In this document: piece after piece, positions 26,493 through 34,950 of the stretch
Position numbering within the stretch: the first letter of the stretch is position 1
Layout: each line of letters begins with the position of its first letter
From: Alphaproteobacteria bacterium
GTDB taxonomy: Bacteria; Pseudomonadota; Alphaproteobacteria; Rhizobiales; Xanthobacteraceae
Reading direction: 5' to 3'
Length of the DNA: 64,000 nt
Assembly (NCBI GenBank): GCA_037200445.1
Contig: JBBCGH010000001.1
Location: forward strand, 1,116,001-1,180,000
Translations under genes and position numbers: made by a program
The notes under the pieces: model-generated
The model's database searches: none
What the model saw: only the letters and a program-made list of their open reading frames with translations
What the model was told of the DNA's origin: nothing

Positions 26493-26864
26493 ATGAGGCT
26501 GCTGCTTGCGTTGACAACCGTACTGCTGGCCCCGGCCGGACTGGCGCTTGCGGGCGGCAGTTTCGACGACGACGATCACAGCCAGGATGGGCTCGCCTAT
26601 TTCGGCTTCGTCCGCGATACCCGCGGGCTCGGCGTCGGCGACGCCAAGGTCACGGCGGAGGTCAAAGGCGGTGCCAAGGTCGTCACCCACACCGATGTTC
26701 TTGGAGTCTATCGGCTGCCCGGCTTCAGCACGGACACCAACCCGGCCGACGTGACCATCACCTGCGCCAAGGATGGCTACAAGCAGTCGCGTGTTTTGCA
26801 GCGCACGACCCCGGGGCCGGATGTAAAGGCCTTCGAAGTCGAGTGCACGCTGCAACGCATCTGA
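26493..26864 (+). CDS. Small secreted carboxypeptidase-regulatory-like protein
   Basis: 123 residues. A signal peptide (MRLLLALTTVLLAPAGLALA) is followed by a single CarboxypepD_reg beta-sandwich (YFGFVRDTRGLGVGDAKVTA ... DVLGVYRLPGF). Two Cys in the mature part (ITCAKDGY, VECTL) may form a disulfide. CAGGAG at 26478-26483 fits the ATG at 26493 and not the closer ATG at 26484. It repeats, as a free domain, the module found at the N-termini of both propeller proteins, so it may compete with or bridge them. Confidence 0.75.
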   Translation: MRLLLALTTVLLAPAGLALAGGSFDDDDHSQDGLAYFGFVRDTRGLGVGDAKVTAEVKGGAKVVTHTDVLGVYRLPGFSTDTNPADVTITCAKDGYKQSRVLQRTTPGPDVKAFEVECTLQRI

Positions 26865-26872
26865 CCCGGCGG

Positions 26873-28522
26873 ATGCGCGCCCTCGTCTCAATCTCGTTCG
26901 CTGCGCTGGTTGCTTTCGTCTGCAGTCCCGGCGCCAGTTCGGCACCGGCGAGCGAGGCGCTGACGGGTCAGGTCTCCTCGTCGCGCGAAGGCCCGATGGA
27001 GGGTGTGCTGGTCAGCGCGCGGCGCGACGGCGGCTCGATCACCGTCACCGTGGTGTCGAACGAGACGGGCCGCTACAGCTTCCCGGCGCAGCGGCTTGTC
27101 CCCGGGCGCTACACGCTGAGCATCCGGGCAGTCGGGTACGAACTCGCAGGCCCGCAGGCCGTGGACGTCGGCGAGGCGCCCGCCCGCGGCGACCTCACCT
27201 TGCGCGAAAGTAGCGATCTCGCCGCGCAGCTGACCAACACCGAATGGTTCATGAGCATGCCCGGCACGGCCGAGCAGAAGCGCCCGCTGATCGAATGCAT
27301 GAGCTGCCACACCTTCGAGCGCATCGCGCGCTCGACATACGACGCCGAGGCGATGTTCGGCGTGCTCAAGCGCATGCCGCAATACGCCAACAACTCGACG
27401 ATGGAGCGCGTGCAGAAGCGCGTCGCCGAGCGCCACGTCAACGAGGAGCAGGTTCGCAAGACCGCCGACTATCTCGCGACGGTCAATCTCTCCGGCGGCG
27501 CGTGGAAATACGAGTTGCAGACACTGCCGCGGCCCAGAGGGCGCGCCACGCGCGCCATCATCACCGAATACGACCTGCCGCGCCGCACGATCGCCCCGCA
27601 CGATGTGCGGATCGATGCCGCGGGGTATGTCTGGTATTCGAACTTCGTCGAGAATTTTTTAGGCAGGCTCGATCCGCGCAGCGGCGAGCATACGGAATTC
27701 GCCTACCCGGTGATCAAGCCCGGCGCGCCGACCGGCGCGCTCGCGCTCGAGACCGATCGCGACGGCAACTGGTGGCTCTCCTCGATGTTCCAGTCGGGCC
27801 TGTTCCGCTTCGACACGGCAACACGAAAGTTTCGGCATTTTCCGGTGCCGCGTGAGCTCGACAGCGACGCGATGCAGCAATCGCTGCTGATGCCGGGCCA
27901 GTCGCATGTCGACGGCAAGGTTTGGACCAATGACGTCAACCGCGGTGTGATCCTGCGGCTCGATCTCACGAGCGGAAACTACCAGCTGTTCGATCCGTTC
28001 GTCGGCCGCAAGGGACGCCAGCATTCGCCTTATGGACTGGTCGCGGACGCTGAGAACAATCTCTACTTCATGGACTTTGCCGATGAGAGCATCGGGCGCG
28101 TCGACGCGAAGACCGGCAGCTCGGCGCTCTATCCGACGCCGACGCCGCGTTCACGTCCGCGCCGCACCATGATGGACCCGCAAGGCCGCGTATGGTTTGC
28201 GGAGTTCGCCGCGAACAAGGTGGCGATGTTCGATCCCGCGAAGGAAGCTTTCAGGGAGTGGGAGGTGCCGACGCCGCACACCTATCCGTACGACGTATTT
28301 CTCGACCGCAACGGCGAACTGTGGAGCGGATCGATGTCGAGCGACCGCGTGCTGCGCTTTTCTCCGGAAAGCGGCAAGTCGATCGAATATCTGCTGCCGC
28401 GCCCGACCAACATCCGGCGCGTCTTCGTCGACAACACGACCACGCCGGTAACGTTCTGGGTCGGCAGCAACCACGGCGCGTCGATCATCCGGCTCGAACC
28501 GCTCGATGAGCGGCTGGATTAG
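26873..28522 (+). CDS. Exported Vgb-like beta-propeller protein with c-type heme motif
   Basis: 549 residues, the shorter paralogue of the product at 23437. It has a signal peptide (~1-26) and a CarboxypepD_reg domain (~32-110, NETGRYSFPAQRLVPGRY). CMSCH lies at 142-146, then a helical cytochrome-like segment to ~210. The rest is a Vgb/NHL propeller (HDVRIDAAGYVWYSNFVENF, MMDPQGRVWFAEF). Virginiamycin B lyase has this propeller, but the heme motif suggests an oxidoreductase rather than antibiotic lysis. Start 26873 follows the previous stop by eight bases. Confidence 0.78.
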   Translation: MRALVSISFAALVAFVCSPGASSAPASEALTGQVSSSREGPMEGVLVSARRDGGSITVTVVSNETGRYSFPAQRLVPGRYTLSIRAVGYELAGPQAVDVGEAPARGDLTLRESSDLAAQLTNTEWFMSMPGTAEQKRPLIECMSCHTFERIARSTYDAEAMFGVLKRMPQYANNSTMERVQKRVAERHVNEEQVRKTADYLATVNLSGGAWKYELQTLPRPRGRATRAIITEYDLPRRTIAPHDVRIDAAGYVWYSNFVENFLGRLDPRSGEHTEFAYPVIKPGAPTGALALETDRDGNWWLSSMFQSGLFRFDTATRKFRHFPVPRELDSDAMQQSLLMPGQSHVDGKVWTNDVNRGVILRLDLTSGNYQLFDPFVGRKGRQHSPYGLVADAENNLYFMDFADESIGRVDAKTGSSALYPTPTPRSRPRRTMMDPQGRVWFAEFAANKVAMFDPAKEAFREWEVPTPHTYPYDVFLDRNGELWSGSMSSDRVLRFSPESGKSIEYLLPRPTNIRRVFVDNTTTPVTFWVGSNHGASIIRLEPLDERLD

Positions 28523-28544
28523 GGACGATAGGCAAACGCCGCCC

Positions 28545-29273
28545 ATGAGCGACACAAACTCGAGCACCGCCGGTCAGGCCGCCTACGCGCGCTTCCTGCC
28601 GCGCCTGCGCGCGCTGATCCTCGATTCCATCATTCTCGTCGTTGTCCTCTTCGCCGCCATGATCGTCGCGGTGGCGATACGCAGCGACAACTTCGTCCGC
28701 CCGCTCGGCTTTGCGGTCATGGCGTTCTGGCTGGTTTACGAGCCGCTGCTGGTTGCCTATGCGGGCGGCACGCTCGGGCACCGCTGGTCCAACCTGCGCG
28801 TGGTCGACGACAGAACCCAGGGCAATGTGGGTCTTCTGCAGGCTATCGGCCGCGCGGTGATCAAGGGTGTGCTCGGCTGGTTGTCGTTCGTCACCATGCT
28901 GACCACCCGCCGCTCCCAGGCGGTGCACGACCTGATCACGCGCTCGACCGTGCAGATTCGCGATCTTTCGATTGCCGGGCCGAAGCTGTTCGTGCGTGAG
29001 CGCACCGAATTCGCGAACCCCTTGCTGCCGTCGTGGCAGCGGCGCACGATCGTGATCTTGGTCTACATGGTGATCGTCTCGGTGCTCTGTTTCGTGATTT
29101 TCGGCGTCCTTCTCCACTACGGCTTGTTCTCGGACAGGTGCATCGATCGGAATCGCTGCACCCGGACCGAAGAGATCACCTTCAATGCGCTCGGCGCCGT
29201 ATGGGTCATCGGCTGCATCGTCATGCTGGTGCTCGGCTGGCGCGGCAAGCTCTACGGCGCGCGCAAGGGCTAG
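28545..29273 (+). CDS. RDD-family membrane protein
   Basis: 242 residues. RDD pattern: FLPRLRALILDSIILVVV with Arg and Asp in helix 1, then TLGHRWSNLRVVDD after helix 2. Additional helices lie at ~175-200 and 220-238. RDD proteins are poorly characterised; some take part in ion transport. Start 28545 skips an upstream in-frame ATG that overlaps the previous gene. The gap after the propeller gene is only 22 bases, so it may be the sixth gene of that operon. Confidence 0.82.
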   Translation: MSDTNSSTAGQAAYARFLPRLRALILDSIILVVVLFAAMIVAVAIRSDNFVRPLGFAVMAFWLVYEPLLVAYAGGTLGHRWSNLRVVDDRTQGNVGLLQAIGRAVIKGVLGWLSFVTMLTTRRSQAVHDLITRSTVQIRDLSIAGPKLFVRERTEFANPLLPSWQRRTIVILVYMVIVSVLCFVIFGVLLHYGLFSDRCIDRNRCTRTEEITFNALGAVWVIGCIVMLVLGWRGKLYGARKG

Positions 29274-29376
29274 ATTCAATTGCGGGACGCCGCCCACGGC
29301 CGCACTTGCGCCCACAGTAGCGGCGCGTGCGCAGATCGGCGACAATCGCCTCAACAAAGAACGAGGGAGGAGAGGG

Positions 29377-30396
29377 ATGCGCGCGCTGCTCGCACTGGCG
29401 CTGGGGTTCGTTGCGTTGCCGGCGCTCGCCGACGATGACATCGTGCTGCGCGGCATGGGCTCGTTTCATGTCGGCGGGCGCATCGCGGAGGTCTCCGGCA
29501 AGGAGGTGCGCCAGATCCAGCGCCAGCCCGGCGGCCCGATGACCAAGCTCGACCCGAACGGCCAGTACATGGTCGAGCAGATGTACGTGCAGTACTTTCT
29601 GCCGAAGAACCGCAAGGGCAAATACCCGCTGTTGATGTGGCACGGCGGCGGGCTCACCGGCGTGACCTACGAGTCGACGCCGGACGGGCGCGACGGCTGG
29701 CTCAATTTCTTCGTCCGCAAGGGCTGGGACGTCTACAATTCCGACGCGGTCGAGCGGGGCCGCTCGGGCTTTGCCAGCGGCGACGTCTGGCCCGACGCGC
29801 CGATCTTCCTCACCTATCAGGATCCCTTCGAGCGTTTCCGCATCGGCGACGGCGAAGGCTCGTGGAATGCCGATCCCGCCAAACGGAAATTGCTGCCCGG
29901 CAGCGCCTTCCCGGCGGAGGCCTACGAGAGCTACATGCGCCAGGCAGTGCCGCGCTGGCTCGGAACCGACAAGGCGATCGTCGCGGCGTATCTGGCGCTG
30001 GTCGACAAGATTTGTCCGTGCGTGATGCTGCTGCACAGCCAGGGCGGTACGTTCGGCTTTCAGGTCGCCGAGCAGCGGCCCGACAAGATCAAGGGCATTG
30101 TGGCGGTCGAGGCCGCGTCACCCGGAAAGCTCGAGAACGCGGCGAAGCTGAAAGGCGTGCCGGTGTTGCAGCTCTTCGGCGACTACGTCGACCAGCATCC
30201 GCGCTGGTCGACCTTCAAGAAGGCCGACACGGCCTATGGCGAAGCCATCAAGGCGGCAGGCGGCAACGCCGACTGGATCAACCTTCCGGACATCGGCATC
30301 AAGGGCAATTCGCACATGATGATGCAGGACAGGAACAGCGACGAGATCGCCGAGGTGATCCAGAAGTGGCTGACCGCCAAGGGCCTCGCCGAATGA
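29377..30396 (+). CDS. Secreted alpha/beta hydrolase, twin 1
   Basis: 339 residues. A signal peptide (~1-18, ending PALA) precedes an alpha/beta hydrolase fold. The oxyanion region is PLLMWHGGGLTGVTYE; the nucleophile is S221 in LLHSQGG. A probable acid lies in LFGDYVDQHPRW and the catalytic His in GNSHMMM near the end. The usual first Gly of the GxSxG elbow is Leu. GGGAGGAGAG precedes the ATG. A paralogue of identical length lies at 30797 on the same strand. Esterase activity is likely, but the substrate is unknown. Confidence 0.85.
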   Translation: MRALLALALGFVALPALADDDIVLRGMGSFHVGGRIAEVSGKEVRQIQRQPGGPMTKLDPNGQYMVEQMYVQYFLPKNRKGKYPLLMWHGGGLTGVTYESTPDGRDGWLNFFVRKGWDVYNSDAVERGRSGFASGDVWPDAPIFLTYQDPFERFRIGDGEGSWNADPAKRKLLPGSAFPAEAYESYMRQAVPRWLGTDKAIVAAYLALVDKICPCVMLLHSQGGTFGFQVAEQRPDKIKGIVAVEAASPGKLENAAKLKGVPVLQLFGDYVDQHPRWSTFKKADTAYGEAIKAAGGNADWINLPDIGIKGNSHMMMQDRNSDEIAEVIQKWLTAKGLAE

Positions 30397-30399
30397 CGC

Positions 30400-30561
30400 C
30401 TAAAGCTTGTTCTTGATGTTGCCGAACACCGTGTTGAGCTTTGTGCCGAGCCCCTGCACCACTGTGATGATGGCCACCGAAATGCCGGCGGCAATCAGTC
30501 CATATTCTATCGCGGTCGCACCCGAAGTGTCCGCCGCGAAGCGCTTGAGAAGTTCTGTCAT
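30400..30561 (-). CDS. Flp/Fap-type pilin, orphan
   Basis: 53 residues of the type IVb (Flp) pilin family. A short basic leader MTELLKRFAADTSG is cut by a prepilin peptidase before ATAIEYGLIAAGI, followed by one hydrophobic helix. Alphaproteobacteria use such pilins in Tad secretion and adhesion. No tad/cpa genes are in this window, so it is an isolated copy. It lies antisense between the two hydrolase twins. Start 30561 gives the family's N-terminus; a longer frame to 30606 is possible. Confidence 0.85.
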   Translation of the reverse strand: MTELLKRFAADTSGATAIEYGLIAAGISVAIITVVQGLGTKLNTVFGNIKNKL

Positions 30562-30796
30562 TGTACCCACCACTCCACTGACGACTGACGCGCGAACGTG
30601 TGGCATTCAATTCTTCTCAAAGCCTTCCGGAAATGCCGGAACGACGGGCATTTTGGAGCCTTTGGCTGCGACATCGCGACGCCTGAAAATTTTGCCCGGC
30701 AAAGCCTGCCGGAAAACGGAAGTTTCTGACCAGCGTGTGGCAAACGAAATGTGAATGCAGAAAGATCACGCAAATGAAGTTCATTGGAGGAAGAAA

Positions 30797-31816
30797 ATGC
30801 GCCTGGGAGTTCTCTGCTTGATGGCGACGCTCGCCACCTCGTCCGCGCTCGCGCAGAACGGCGGGCCGATCGCGCTGCGCGACATGGGCTCGTTCCATGT
30901 CGGCGGGAAGCACCTCGAAGTCACCGGGCAGCCGGTCAAGGAGATCGTGTTCACGCCCGGCGGCGTGCCCGCCAAGGTCGACCCGAACGGCAAGTACCAG
31001 GTCGAGCAGATGTACGCGCAGTACTTCCTGGTGCAGAACCGGCGCGGCAAGCTGCCGCTCTTGATGTGGCACGGTGGCGGGCTCACCGGCGTCACCTATG
31101 AGACGAAGCCCGACGGCGGGCCCGGCTGGCTCAACTATTTCCTGCGCCAGGGCTGGGACACCTACATCTCGGACGCGATGGAGCGCGGCCGCTCCGGCTG
31201 GACCGACAAGTTCAAGGGCGATCCGGTCTTCCTGCCGCTCGGCGATCCGTGGGAGCGCTTCCGCGTCGGGCCGATCGGCTCGTGGAATGACGACAAGGCA
31301 AAGCGCGCCACCTATCCGGGCGTGCAATTCCCGATCGACGCCTATGAGCAGTTCATGAAGCAGGGCGTGCCGCGCTGGGTCACGACCGACGAGCAGATCA
31401 TCGCGGCCTACATCGAACTGGTCGACAAGGTGTGCCCCTGCGTCGTGCTGGTGCACTCACAGGCTGGCTCCTTCGGCTTCAAGGTCGCCGAGGCGCGGCC
31501 CGACAAGGTGAAGGCGCTGGTCGCGGTCGAGCCCTCCGGCATCGGCACCAGGGACAAGGTCGCCGCGCTGAAGAACATCCCGATCGCCGTGATCTACGGC
31601 GACAACGCCAAGGAGCACCCGCGCTGGGGCCAGATTCGCCGCAACGTGGCAGGCTATGCCGACGCCATCAAAAGCGCGGGCGGCAGTGTCGACTTCATTG
31701 ACCTTCCGGACATCGGCATTACGGGCAACACCCACATGGCGATGATGGACAAGAACTCCGACCAGGTCGCCGAGGTCATCCAAAAATGGTTTGAGCGCAA
31801 AGGTTTGGTGGACTGA
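30797..31816 (+). CDS. Secreted alpha/beta hydrolase, twin 2
   Basis: 339 residues, colinear with twin 1. It has a signal peptide (~1-20, ending ALAQ), MGSFHVGG, LLMWHGGGLTGVTYE and nucleophile S221 in LVHSQAG. The acid is in IYGDNAKEHPRW and His in GNTHMAMM. The nucleophile elbow has neither outer glycine of GxSxG (V-H-S-Q-A), an unusual variant. GGAGG six bases before the ATG fixes the start. The twin arrangement suggests duplication, with the pilin gene left or inserted between the copies. Confidence 0.85.
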   Translation: MRLGVLCLMATLATSSALAQNGGPIALRDMGSFHVGGKHLEVTGQPVKEIVFTPGGVPAKVDPNGKYQVEQMYAQYFLVQNRRGKLPLLMWHGGGLTGVTYETKPDGGPGWLNYFLRQGWDTYISDAMERGRSGWTDKFKGDPVFLPLGDPWERFRVGPIGSWNDDKAKRATYPGVQFPIDAYEQFMKQGVPRWVTTDEQIIAAYIELVDKVCPCVVLVHSQAGSFGFKVAEARPDKVKALVAVEPSGIGTRDKVAALKNIPIAVIYGDNAKEHPRWGQIRRNVAGYADAIKSAGGSVDFIDLPDIGITGNTHMAMMDKNSDQVAEVIQKWFERKGLVD

Positions 31817-31866
31817 TGCAGCGCAACAGAGCGTGCAGCGCGCACTAACCTTCCGGCTAACATTCT

Positions 31867-32003
31867 AGGCCTTGGCGCCTTTGTCTCACCCCAACTGCCT
31901 TGGCAGGGGTTAAGCTGGGCAGTATAGGTCCCGGCCTTGCCGGGACCCGAACCGGCATCCGCGGCGTTAACCACAACGCCACGGAGGGGGCTCCGAAGGA
32001 GCC
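31867..32003 (+). promoter_or_regulatory. Hairpin-rich pckA leader
   Basis: Five inverted repeats in a row precede pckA. They are AGGC-CTTGGC-GCCT (31867-31880), CTGCC-TT-GGCAG (31895-31906), GGTCCCGGC-CTT-GCCGGGACC (31927-31947), GGCGTT-AACCAC-AACGCC (31963-31980) and GGCTCC-GAA-GGAGCC (31989-32003). The third and fifth are perfect with three-base loops. None has a terminal T-run. The role is unknown: an attenuation or RNA-stability element, or palindromic repeats. Confidence 0.5.
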
Positions 32004-32025
32004 GGATGCGTGGGCGGAGGTTTGC

Positions 32026-33639
32026 GTGAAGGAAACGGGTCTGAGGAACGGCGCACACGGTGCCGAAAAATTCGGCTTCAAGGATCTCGCCGGGGTCCAC
32101 TGGAATCTTCCCCCCGAGCAGCTTTACGAGTTCGCGCTTCGCGGCGACGAAGGTAACGTGGTCGAAGGCGGCGCGTTCTGCGCCGAGACCGGTATCCACA
32201 CCGGCCGCTCGCCCAAGGACAAGTTTGTCGTTTGTGATGAGTCCACCGAGAAGACGATCTGGTGGGAGAAGAACGGCAAGCTGTCGCCGCAGCAGTTCGA
32301 TGTGCTGCTCAATGATTTTCTCGAGCACGCCCGCGGCAAGCAGCTCTTCGCGCAGGATCTCTATGGCGGCGCCGATCCGAAATACCGCATCAAGGCGCGC
32401 GTCTTTACTGAGTTGGCCTGGCACTCGTTGTTCATCCGCTCGCTGCTGATCCGCCCCGAGCGCAAGGACTTGGCCGCCTACGTGCCGGACTTCACCATTC
32501 TGTGCCTGCCGACCTTCAAGGCCGACCCGAAGAAGCACGGCGTGCGCTCGGAGACCGTGGTCGCGCTCAACCTGACCAAGCGCATGATCCTGATCGGCGG
32601 CAGCTTCTATGCCGGCGAGATGAAGAAGTCGGTGTTCACCACGCTCAACTATTACCTGCCGGCCGAGAGCGTGATGCCGATGCACTGCTCGGCCAACGTC
32701 GGCAAGGACGGCGACGTCGCGCTGTTCTTCGGTCTCTCGGGCACCGGCAAGACCACGCTCTCCGCCGATCCGAACCGCACACTGATCGGCGACGACGAAC
32801 ACGGCTGGGGCCCGCACGGCGTATTCAACTTCGAGGGCGGCTGCTACGCGAAGTGCATCAAGCTCTCGCGCGAGGCGGAGCCCGAGATCTACGACGCGAC
32901 GCTGCGCTTCGGCTCGGTGCTGGAAAACGTCGTGTTCGATCCGGACACCCGGCTCGTCGATTTCGACAACGAGAGCAAGACCGAGAACACCCGCTCGGCC
33001 TATCCGCTCGAGTTCATCCCGAATGCCTCGCGCTCGGGCCGCGCCGGCCAGCCGAAGAATCTCGTGATGCTCACCGCCGATGCGTTCGGCGTGATGCCGC
33101 CGATCGCGAAGCTGACGCCCGCGCAGGCGATGTATCACTTCCTCTCCGGTTACACCGCGAAGGTCGCCGGCACCGAGAAGGGGCTGGTCGGCGTGCAGCC
33201 GGAATTTTCCACCTGCTTCGGTGCGCCATTCCTGCCGCGACACCCGACGGTCTACGGCAACCTGCTGCGCGAACTGATCGCCGTGCACAACGTCGATTGC
33301 TGGCTGGTCAACACCGGCTGGACCGCGGGCCGCTATGGCGTCGGCCGCCGCATGCCGATCAAGGTGACGCGTACGCTCTTGACCGCCGCGCTCGACGGCT
33401 CGCTGCGCAATGCCAAATTCCGCACCGATCCGTATTTCGGCTTCTCGGTGCCGACCTCGGTGCCGGGGATCGAGCCGCACCTGCTCTATCCGTTCAAGAC
33501 CTGGCAGAACAAATCCGAGTTCGACAAGACTGCACGCGAACTGGTGTCGATGTTCCAGAAGAACTTCGTGCAGTTCGAAACCCACGTCGAGGCCGATGTG
33601 CGCGACGCGCAGCCGGAAGTGCGCATCGCGGCGGAGTAA
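32026..33639 (+). CDS. pckA: Phosphoenolpyruvate carboxykinase (ATP)
   Basis: 537 residues, the normal length. It converts oxaloacetate and ATP to PEP, CO2 and ADP in gluconeogenesis. Visible motifs are [15 protein letters not shown] near the N-terminus, the P-loop [18 protein letters not shown], the metal site [10 protein letters not shown], and [11 protein letters not shown] 32026 (giving [16 protein letters not shown]) has GGAGG at 32016-32020. The longer frame from 31900 runs through the hairpin leader and does not look like the family. In many relatives pckA is divergent from chvI; here it is separate. Confidence 0.97.
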   Translation: MKETGLRNGAHGAEKFGFKDLAGVHWNLPPEQLYEFALRGDEGNVVEGGAFCAETGIHTGRSPKDKFVVCDESTEKTIWWEKNGKLSPQQFDVLLNDFLEHARGKQLFAQDLYGGADPKYRIKARVFTELAWHSLFIRSLLIRPERKDLAAYVPDFTILCLPTFKADPKKHGVRSETVVALNLTKRMILIGGSFYAGEMKKSVFTTLNYYLPAESVMPMHCSANVGKDGDVALFFGLSGTGKTTLSADPNRTLIGDDEHGWGPHGVFNFEGGCYAKCIKLSREAEPEIYDATLRFGSVLENVVFDPDTRLVDFDNESKTENTRSAYPLEFIPNASRSGRAGQPKNLVMLTADAFGVMPPIAKLTPAQAMYHFLSGYTAKVAGTEKGLVGVQPEFSTCFGAPFLPRHPTVYGNLLRELIAVHNVDCWLVNTGWTAGRYGVGRRMPIKVTRTLLTAALDGSLRNAKFRTDPYFGFSVPTSVPGIEPHLLYPFKTWQNKSEFDKTARELVSMFQKNFVQFETHVEADVRDAQPEVRIAAE

Positions 33640-33649
33640 GACTCTCCCG

Positions 33650-33754
33650 CTCATGCCCGTCCCCACCTTCGCGGGGACAGGCTCCAGCGGGCATCCAGCT
33701 TTTACTTTTTGACAGGACTGGGTCCTCGCTTTCGCGGGGACGAGCGGCGGTGCG
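33650..33754. repeat. Palindromic intergenic repeat, family E (degenerate)
   Basis: It contains CTCATGCCCGTCCCCACCTT, CGGGCATCCAGC and TCGCTTTCGCGGGGACGAG, with partial pairing between the two GCGGGGAC blocks. It fits the family seen at 34849, 50102 and 52946 but is less symmetric. It lies between pckA and the amidohydrolase. Confidence 0.6.
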
Positions 33755-33798
33755 TGCTGATACGCTGCGCCAAGAAACGATTGGGAGGGGAGCGTCTA

Positions 33799-34842
33799 AT
33801 GGCCGAAGCGGTGCCTGCCGCGCACGCGGCAAATTATTTTTCCGTTCGTCAGGACTGGCTCGACCGGCGCAAGGAGCCAATCCTCGAGCCCGAGCTGCCG
33901 ATCATCGATCCGCATCATCATCTCTGGGACCGCGGCGGCTGGCGCTATCTGCTCGACGAGCTGCTCGCCGACACCAATTCGGGCCACAATATCCTGGCGA
34001 CCGTGTTCGTGCAGGCGCGCGCGATGAACCGCGCCGACGGGCCGGAGGAGATGAAGCCGATCGGCGAGACCGAGTTCGTCAACGGCATCGCCGCGATGAC
34101 GGCGAGCGGCATCTACGGGAAGATCCGCGCCTGCGCCGGCATCGTCAGCCATGCGGACCTGACGTTCGGCAGCGGCGTGGGGAAAGTGCTGGAGGCGCAC
34201 GAGCGCGTGGGCGGCGGGCGCTTCCGCGGCATCCGCCACATCGTCGCCTACGATCCCGACCCGCAAGTGCGCAACCCGGCATTCTCGTCGCCGCCGGGCG
34301 TGATGGCGGACGCGAAGTTTCGCGAGGGCTTCGCGACGCTGACCCGCATGGGCTACTCGTTCGATGCCTGGATGTATCATCCGCAGATCGATGAGCTCAG
34401 CGCGCTCGCCGATGCATTTCCCGACGCGAAGATCGTGCTCAACCATTGCGGCGGGCCGGTCGGCATCAACGCCTACCGGCACAAGGATGTCTTCCCCGGG
34501 TGGAAGACATCGATCGAAGCGCTGGCGAAGCGGCCGAACGTCTATGTGAAGCTCGGTGGGCTCGGCATGCGCATCGGCGGCTTCGGCTTCGAAAAGCCGG
34601 CCGACCCGCCGTCCTCGCAGGCGCTCGCCGATGCCTGGAAGCCCTACATCGACACCTGCATCGCGGCGTTCGGTCCGAAGCGCGGCATGTTCGAAAGCAA
34701 CTTCCCGGTCGACAAGGGCTCGTACAGCTACCCGGTGTTCTGGAACGCCTGCAAGATTCTCGCGATGGGCGCGAGCGCCGCCGAGAAGGCGGATTTGTTC
34801 GTCGGTACCGCGAAGCGGTTTTATCGCCTCGACGGGATTTAA
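33799..34842 (+). CDS. Amidohydrolase 2-family metal-dependent hydrolase
   Basis: 347 residues, TIM-barrel hydrolase of the PDC hydrolase/fuconolactonase type. The metal site is IIDPHHHLWD, later ligands are in NHCGGPVG, and the C-terminal acid is in FESNFPVDK. Substrates in this family are lactones or cyclic carboxylates; which one cannot be told. GGGAGGGGAG precedes ATG 33799, which is preferred to the upstream start in the repeat. Neighbours suggest general carbon metabolism (pckA upstream, L2HGDH-like downstream) but no defined pathway. Confidence 0.87.
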   Translation: MAEAVPAAHAANYFSVRQDWLDRRKEPILEPELPIIDPHHHLWDRGGWRYLLDELLADTNSGHNILATVFVQARAMNRADGPEEMKPIGETEFVNGIAAMTASGIYGKIRACAGIVSHADLTFGSGVGKVLEAHERVGGGRFRGIRHIVAYDPDPQVRNPAFSSPPGVMADAKFREGFATLTRMGYSFDAWMYHPQIDELSALADAFPDAKIVLNHCGGPVGINAYRHKDVFPGWKTSIEALAKRPNVYVKLGGLGMRIGGFGFEKPADPPSSQALADAWKPYIDTCIAAFGPKRGMFESNFPVDKGSYSYPVFWNACKILAMGASAAEKADLFVGTAKRFYRLDGI

Positions 34843-34848
34843 TTGCAC

Positions 34849-34938
34849 TCGTCATGGCCGGGCTTGACCCGGACATCCACGTCTTCGCACAAGGAAGAAG
34901 TAAGGCGTGGATGCCCGGCACAAGGCCGGGCATGACGA
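34849..34938. repeat. Palindromic intergenic repeat, family E
   Basis: Arms TCGTCATGGCCGGGC and GCCGGGCATGACGA, with inner arms CATCCACGTCTT and AAGGCGTGGATG. It fills the space between the amidohydrolase stop and the oxidase start and could form a long stem in the joint transcript. Confidence 0.85.
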
Positions 34939-34950
34939 AGGAAAGAGTGC

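Noticed and set aside
26873-28522. Streptogramin resistance by virginiamycin B lyase
   Set aside because: Only the propeller fold matches; the added heme motif, signal peptide and operon partners point to redox chemistry.
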